From Phanerodontia chrysosporium (taxonomy: Eukaryota > Basidiomycota > Agaricomycetes > Polyporales > Phanerochaetaceae): a stretch of DNA of 64,000 bases. The notes beneath the pieces were generated by a model. That model ran no database searches. It saw only the letters and a list, made by a program, of their open reading frames with translations, and had not been told where the DNA came from. A program made the translations under genes and the position numbers. Location: positions 1,302,001-1,366,000 of the forward strand of contig MJGA01000003.1 of NCBI GenBank assembly GCA_001910725.1. The letters are read 5' to 3'. Below, in pieces: positions 58,686 through 64,000 of the stretch (its first letter is position 1; every line of letters begins with the position of its first letter).

Positions 58686-60860
58686 GGACCCTCTTCACGC
58701 CACGTTTTCTGATGCTTTGAACCCTGGACTCGCTTTCGCTTGCATTGACTTCCACTGCAATCTTCCTGCTGAACTGTTCTACATCGTTGCTCTCATAAAT
58801 GCTCCGGATACCCTTGTTGTAACACGTGTAATTACTGCACAAGACTGTACTATCTGCCCTGGGCTCGTAATCAAATATTCCACTGTGAACGTCCATTACC
58901 ACGCGAACGCCCACAGCCGCATGGTCCTGCTGAGGAAAGTTTTAAGAGTACCCATGGTGTACGTACGGCCTTGACATCCCTCCATCCAGGGTCACTGACG
59001 ATGACAAACTCAAGATTTACTCGAAGAAGTTGCCGTTATTCCGAACATCAAAGGGCGGATACGATAGCCTGTTGATAGGTATGCAGGGAGAGAAGGCTAC
59101 TGTAAAGACGGGAGAGGCGGAAGGCGGGCTTCAGCTGTCGCTTTACCTTTTGAGAAGGCATCCCTTGGAGTCTGGAGCTTCTCATCGATGCCATGCAGGG
59201 CAAGTACAACGTGTAGGGGGACCGACAAGAACAGATCCCACAGCACAGTAAGTACTGTGGTCTACTGAGCCCGCTCTATTGGTCGACTTCGAGCGGGGGG
59301 ATCAATGAGTTGCGCTCAAGGTTCACACACACGGCAGACAGTCGCGCTGAGAAATTTCGAAGAGCGATCTGAGAACGTGCGCATCATATGACGGCAATAA
59401 CTGCAGACCATGCAAACGAACACCGTGTCAAGATTGCAACCAGGGGTCCGACGAGGCGCACGACTGGAGTTCCAGGTGGCACGGCCACTTCGGCGGAGTA
59501 CGTTCCCGCTTCAGGGACGTGTCTCCCCTACACGCTTTGCTTGAATATGATAAGAGCAGGAAGGGGTAGTCTTGTCTCTAAAAGACGATGTACCAGACCG
59601 CGTCGGACAATCAAAATAGGTGAGATCTAGGCGATTGAGTGCAACAGCAAACTGCTTCTCGGTCTTCGTCCTGTCATGCCCGCAGTCTAGGTGGACATTG
59701 CCTAGACTCGGACCGACAGGACGCGCATCAATGGTGTCCAGGAATGTAAAGCCTCCGGTAAGCTCATCGTTACGTACGGTGATGTCGCGTCTCGTTGCGG
59801 ACGGAAGCATCGGATGTTCGTGCCATGTGCTCGCCTTTGAAGCAACAAAAGATGCAGACGCCTGCGTAAGGTGGATTTACAGAGTCTCCTGACGCGCCTG
59901 GAGAGGGGGCCAGAGCATTGATAGGATCCTGACTTGGACAAGCAGCAATTCAACGGAGGCTGTGCGGTTGTGCGATATTGAAGCGTCGCGGGAGAACCTA
60001 CATACTATGAGGTCACATCGGGGACGCAGCTCGCAGTACGCTCCTAAGCTCGTGGCAAGGTCTCTGTTGCATTCGAGGGTGTGTCCTGGCCTACATTAGG
60101 TTGTAATCAGATCCAGAGCTGTGGTGGACGACTGCTGTTCACGTACCTCCACCCCTCGTGTTGAGGGGTGATTGTGAAGGTAAACCTTATAGACTGAGCG
60201 GAGAAAAACGGTGTTCTCGATCTGCATGTCAGTGAGCCAGCAGTGTGGTCGTGTCTACCGCGGACGTGGGCTTTGCTCGGCGGGAGGCCGTGTGTTTGTG
60301 CACCGTCTGTTTGGAGCTACGCGAAGAACAAGTCGTGTCTCGCTTGGACTTGAAGGAAAGCAGACGGAACGTTCATTTGGTGCGAATCTGACGAACACGA
60401 CTGGTTTACCGCAGAGGCATGGCGGTCTGCAATCTGCCATCGAGTAAACGGTGAACTGGTGGCCACACGTCCAGCGCTTGTGCGAGGGAGGCGGAGATTG
60501 AAGCGGGAGCAAACGCAAACCACACGGGCGTCTGGAGAAGATTAGCTTCGACCTTGAGGGTGTCTGTCGTGTGACTGCCTTGCTCCTTGTCTCTCTCCAC
60601 GTTCCGTGGCCTCTATCAGTCGCCGTAAAGTGAGATCCCTGCCCCTACTGCTTTGCCTTCATGCACGATTTACGCCTCCCCAAAGTCAACCACTTTCCGA
60701 AGAGTTTAGGTAGCATTCTCCGCTCCCTAAACCGCCTTCTCGCCCTATTCGAGTCTCAGAACCCCGATATGCCTCCCGCCATAGGGCCGGATCTCCAACC
60801 CATGACGCTCTCGCTCGGCCACGGACAAGGGTCATCGCCCTATTCAGTCCCGGTCTCTTC
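58686..60860. other. Large intergenic region with possible gene remnants
   Basis: Of these 2.2 kb, two short stretches look faintly coding. On the plus strand VTDDDKLKIYSKKLPLFRTS and GGYDSLLIGMQGEKATVKTG occur near 58990-59130. On the minus strand MLPSATRRDITVRNDELTGG and FTFLDTIDARPVGPSLGNV occur at 59640-59810, with an ATG at 59810. Neither has clear splice structure or a recognisable family. They could be decayed genes. The rest is unremarkable. Confidence 0.4.
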
Positions 60861-62347
60861 ATGTCTCTCGCGGGCAGCAGCCCGTCGGTCCGGACAATCA
60901 GCCGCTCTTCCTCGTCGCTTTCGATCCCCTTCGATGATAAGGAGGTGGACGTCGTACGGGTTGAGGGCCTGCGGCATGCAGAGGGCAGACTAGAGGCCCG
61001 GTGAGTCATCTTCCCTGGTTTGCCTTGGCTCACGTTGCCGTCAGCTCGTTCGACCGCGTCTGTACACCGGAGCCTAGCGCGTCGTGGTCTGGTCCGAAAT
61101 TGAGCCTAGTATTCACGTGCATGAGCTCACACATTCTTTTTGCAGGCGGTATAAGAGCCGGCCTTTGTGGAGCAGTTGCTGACAATTCTTCGTGCACTGC
61201 GCATACCCACGTGGAACCACCGTGATATCTCGGCACAGACAGTTAAGATTCAGAAGGTCTCTGGATCACTCACAAATGCTGTCTATTTCGTATCATGCCC
61301 CTCTATCCCACATACATCCATTCTGCTCCTCAGAATCTATGGTCCATCCTCAGGATCACTCATCTCTCGCCCCCGAGAACTCCACATTCTACACGCACTT
61401 TCTTCTCGGTATCACATTGGACCAAAGGTGTACGGTACCTTTGAAAACGGCCGTGTAGAAGAATACTTCGACTCGAGCGCATTGACTGCGGCAGATCTGC
61501 GTAACGCCCAGGTCAGCACCTGGATTGGTGCCCGAATGGCAGAACTCCACCAGGTAGACATCAATGCGGTCGAGCTGCGCGAACCATCTACGAACGAGCT
61601 CCCCTCCGACTCAACTTCCCACTCTTGGCCTCTGGGAGTGGAGAAAAACGTGTCTTCGTGGTTATCTTCTGCTAGGGAAGTCTTGTCACTGCCAGCTGTG
61701 TCCGAGGAACTCCGCAAGACATTCGCGCTTGACGATTTTGAGTCTGAATGGACACGGTATATGGTCTGGCTCAAGAACTGGGAAAGCAAACATGGCAAGA
61801 GCCCTGTCGTATTTGCGCACAACGATACACAATACGGCAATCTGCTCAAGATGAGTAGCATCGCGCCAGGTTCTCCCGAACATCATCAGGTACGTGCCGC
61901 GCTTTGACAGCACGTTAATCCCGGCTCTTATCATTTACCTAGATCATCGTCGTCGACTTCGAGTATGCGTCGCCGAACCCGGCCGCATTCGACATCGCCA
62001 ACCACTTCCACGAATGGACGGCCGACTACCACGGCGAGGTGCCTCACATCCTTGACCCATCGCGCTATCCCACACGCGAACAGCGCTTCAACTTCTACCA
62101 CGCATATCTGACGCACTACAAGCCTTCCATCACGAGCTCGGAGCCGCTGCCGCTGCAGGAGGAGCGCCTCGAAGCCCAGGTCGCAGCCTGGAGTCCCGCT
62201 TCGCACGGCATGTGGGCGCTCTGGGGCTTGGTGCAAGCCCGTGAGGCTTTGGACGGGTCAGATGGCGAGCCCGAGTTTGACTATGTCGGCTACGCGCTCT
62301 GCCGTATGGAGGGATTCCGCAGGGAGTTGCGGGCCTTGTCCATCTAA
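60861..62347 (+). CDS. cki1: Choline/ethanolamine kinase
   Basis: Catalyses the first step of the Kennedy pathway, ATP-dependent phosphorylation of choline (or ethanolamine), in the cytosol. Three exons: 60861-61000, 61146-61889, 61943-62347. The N-terminus is Ser-rich (SPSVRTISRSSSSL). Then a helix (VEQLLTILRALRIPTW), the ATP-loop region VSGSLTNAVYFVSCP, ILLLRIYGP, the Brenner motif FAHNDTQYGNLL (His-Asn-Asp...Asn) and IVVVDFEYASPNPAAFDIAN (the Asp-Phe-Glu metal motif). The C-terminal choline-kinase domain includes FHEWTADYHG and YLTHYKPS. In exon 2 the expected path RYKSR-AFVEQLL needs one additional base near 61159-61161. With it the exon lengths (140+744+1) divide by three. Confidence 0.92.
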
Positions 62348-62882
62348 CGTGTGTATACCCATGACTCTTGTACGACTTTCACGGCTATAACCCGTATCTA
62401 TACCCGCACGAATTCTTGTATAACTCTATCTATCCTCTATGTTCAACACATTTTGGGCACCCACACTGTTCATTGACCGATCGATAAGTGAAATCATTTA
62501 TTGGAATAAACATATATGCAGCGTGAGTGATTGTAACAAGCTATCCGAAATGTTCGCGAGAACAAGTCAAGATTTGCAGAAACAACGATGGAAAAGTGAA
62601 AGACGATAGGCATGATGAGAGAGGAGATTGGACAGCGAGTTTGAAACACAAGGTCAGATGGAACAGTGGGGAGGAAATTAGTATGCACACAGGTAACAGG
62701 GTGGGATGGGACAGCGAGACGAACGGTGAACCACATGATGAGCCACAGACTCTAGAAACAACAAAATGATTACAAGTGTCCTCCGGTAAAGAAAGGGTCA
62801 CGTCATCAAGTGCACTTTCGAAGTGCCTTGTCCTTTCACGATCCTACGCGTGCGAGGGCTTGATTGCTTCTGCAAACCCCGT
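62348..62882. other. Convergent 3' intergenic region
   Basis: About 535 bp lie between the converging stops of the choline kinase and CCCH genes, with an AT-rich part around 62450-62520. No gene or repeat is recognised. Confidence 0.5.
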
Positions 62883-64000
62883 CTACGCCCAGTTGTTCTC
62901 GGTGCGACGAGACGTGGGGTAGTCCGCCCAGGGCATGTTCGTCTTGAGCTCGCCGCCTGGTATCGACGACAGCGGGTACGCCGAGAGGTGGCCCGCACGC
63001 GCGGCGGCGCCCCAGTTGCCGCACTGCCGGAGCGGACGTGCCCGTTGATGCGTGCGGCCCGCTGCGACTGCATGTCCGCGGCCATGCTGAACTGCCCTGG
63101 TTCGGGGCGGTCGGCGTACTCGCGCTCAGGTCGAGCTGGAGGTCACCGCCGTTGAATGAATGGCGGACATTGGGGTTCACGTCGGTGGTTTTGCGAACAC
63201 GCGGCTGAAAGGATTACGCGTTAATGAGGACGAACGCCAGAGGTTCATGGTGCCATTTGGCTCACCTGTGCACCGACAATGTCCATCCGCGCAGCGGCGT
63301 GTCTCCCAAAGTCTGGAGCGGCGGTCACAGGCCGGGAGACATTGCCGGAGCCTCGTCGTTGGACGAGACGAGAATGCCATTGTGGGTGAAGCTGGGGAAC
63401 GCAGACTTGTTCTGCTTCCCGGCATTCGGATCCAGTACCGAGGTATCGACCCGCAGCGACCCTGGACGTCCACCAAACCCTGTACCCGGAGGTGTCGTGC
63501 TCACGCTCCCCGGCTTGTTCGCGCCACCAAGGGGTTCTTGGCGTTTGGCAGAGATACGAGCGAGGAGAGACGTCGATCCTTCATTTGGATCGCTGTCAGA
63601 GCGTGGGCGTTGTTCGCCCGCGCCGTGCGAGGCGTTGTTGTCTTGGCCGTTGTTGCCGCCTTGGTTTGCGGCACCAGGCAGCTCTGTGTGGATGAAGCAG
63701 CACCGCTTCCCGTATGGGCAGGAGCCGGATACCCAGAATGTCTGCGATGGTGGGGATTAGTTTACTCTCATGCAGCAACAGACGAGATTACGTACCCGGC
63801 AAATCTCCGTTTTATACTACAACCTATCGTTGAGCCTTCTCCCGTGCTGATAAAGATGTGCAAAACGTACCTTGGGATGTCGCTGCACTTGTCGGAGCTC
63901 CTCTTCACCGTGGGCGAATTGGCACTTGGCACCATAGCGGCAGCTTCCCTTCTCCTCCCAACTCCTGCACAGCTCCGTCTTGTACAAGCCCAGCTTGCGG
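62883..64000 (-). CDS. Tandem CCCH zinc-finger protein (TTP/Cth2-like), 5' part off right edge
   Basis: CCCH tandem-zinc-finger proteins bind AU-rich mRNA elements and promote decay. The first finger runs [20 protein letters not shown], then CQFAHG (63871-64000), with the C-x8-C-x5-C-x3-H spacing. The second is split over a 21-nt exon (63796-63816, YKTEICR) and the next exon from 63741, [18 protein letters not shown]. The long C-terminal part is disordered ([32 protein letters not shown]). The last exon (62883-63204) is 322 nt; the sensible path needs one base added near 63120 and one near 63020, after which it ends [14 protein letters not shown]. The N-terminus is beyond the window. Confidence 0.9.

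Overview
The window is a gene-dense stretch of a filamentous basidiomycete nuclear genome (wood-decay, Polyporales-like; the order is a guess). Genes are split by many very short GT-AG introns (about 42-80 nt), intergenic gaps are short, both strands are used equally, and every recognisable product is a eukaryotic housekeeping or fungal secreted protein. No prokaryotic operon, CRISPR array or virus is visible.

Layout. 1-13.2 kb: 5' part of RAD14/XPA, class I histone deacetylase RPD3, a DinB-fold protein, mitochondrial succinyl-CoA ligase beta (LSC2), a giant disordered protein, and a small coiled-coil protein. 13.6-25 kb: BLM10/PA200 proteasome activator, a HIT-family protein and translin-associated factor X. 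25.5-29.6 kb: a basidiomycete-type membrane protein of unknown function and a RING protein. 29.7-33.7 kb: two adjacent secreted Gly/Asn-rich repeat proteins whose modules are carried on phase-1 symmetric exons; this is the most unusual locus. 34-41.5 kb: ECD/SGT1, V-ATPase subunit F, TIM21 and an F-box protein. 41.5-47.5 kb: a degenerate accessory block with two inverted-repeat-bounded segments, gene remnants, a pol III-like tRNA-related sequence and one disordered nuclear-type protein. 47.5-64 kb: a class III GH18 chitinase with two C-terminal chitin-binding modules, casein kinase 2 alpha, a SET-domain protein, a mitochondrial DnaJ, a 14-TM-type MFS transporter, choline kinase and a tandem CCCH zinc-finger protein cut by the right edge.

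How the genes relate. Most neighbours are unrelated housekeeping genes; several pairs are divergent and share 240-650 bp promoter regions (ECD/VMA7, CK2/SET, HIT/TRAX, DinB/LSC2). Several serve mitochondria (LSC2, TIM21, DnaJ). RPD3 and a possible RXT2-like protein could belong to one deacetylase complex, but that link is weak.

Quality warning. At seven places in six different coding regions the conserved protein continues only if one extra base is supplied, nearly always in a short G run of the coding strand. Splicing or length arithmetic agrees with a single missing base in several of them. This points to systematic one-base deletions in the assembly, or less likely to many independent frameshifts.
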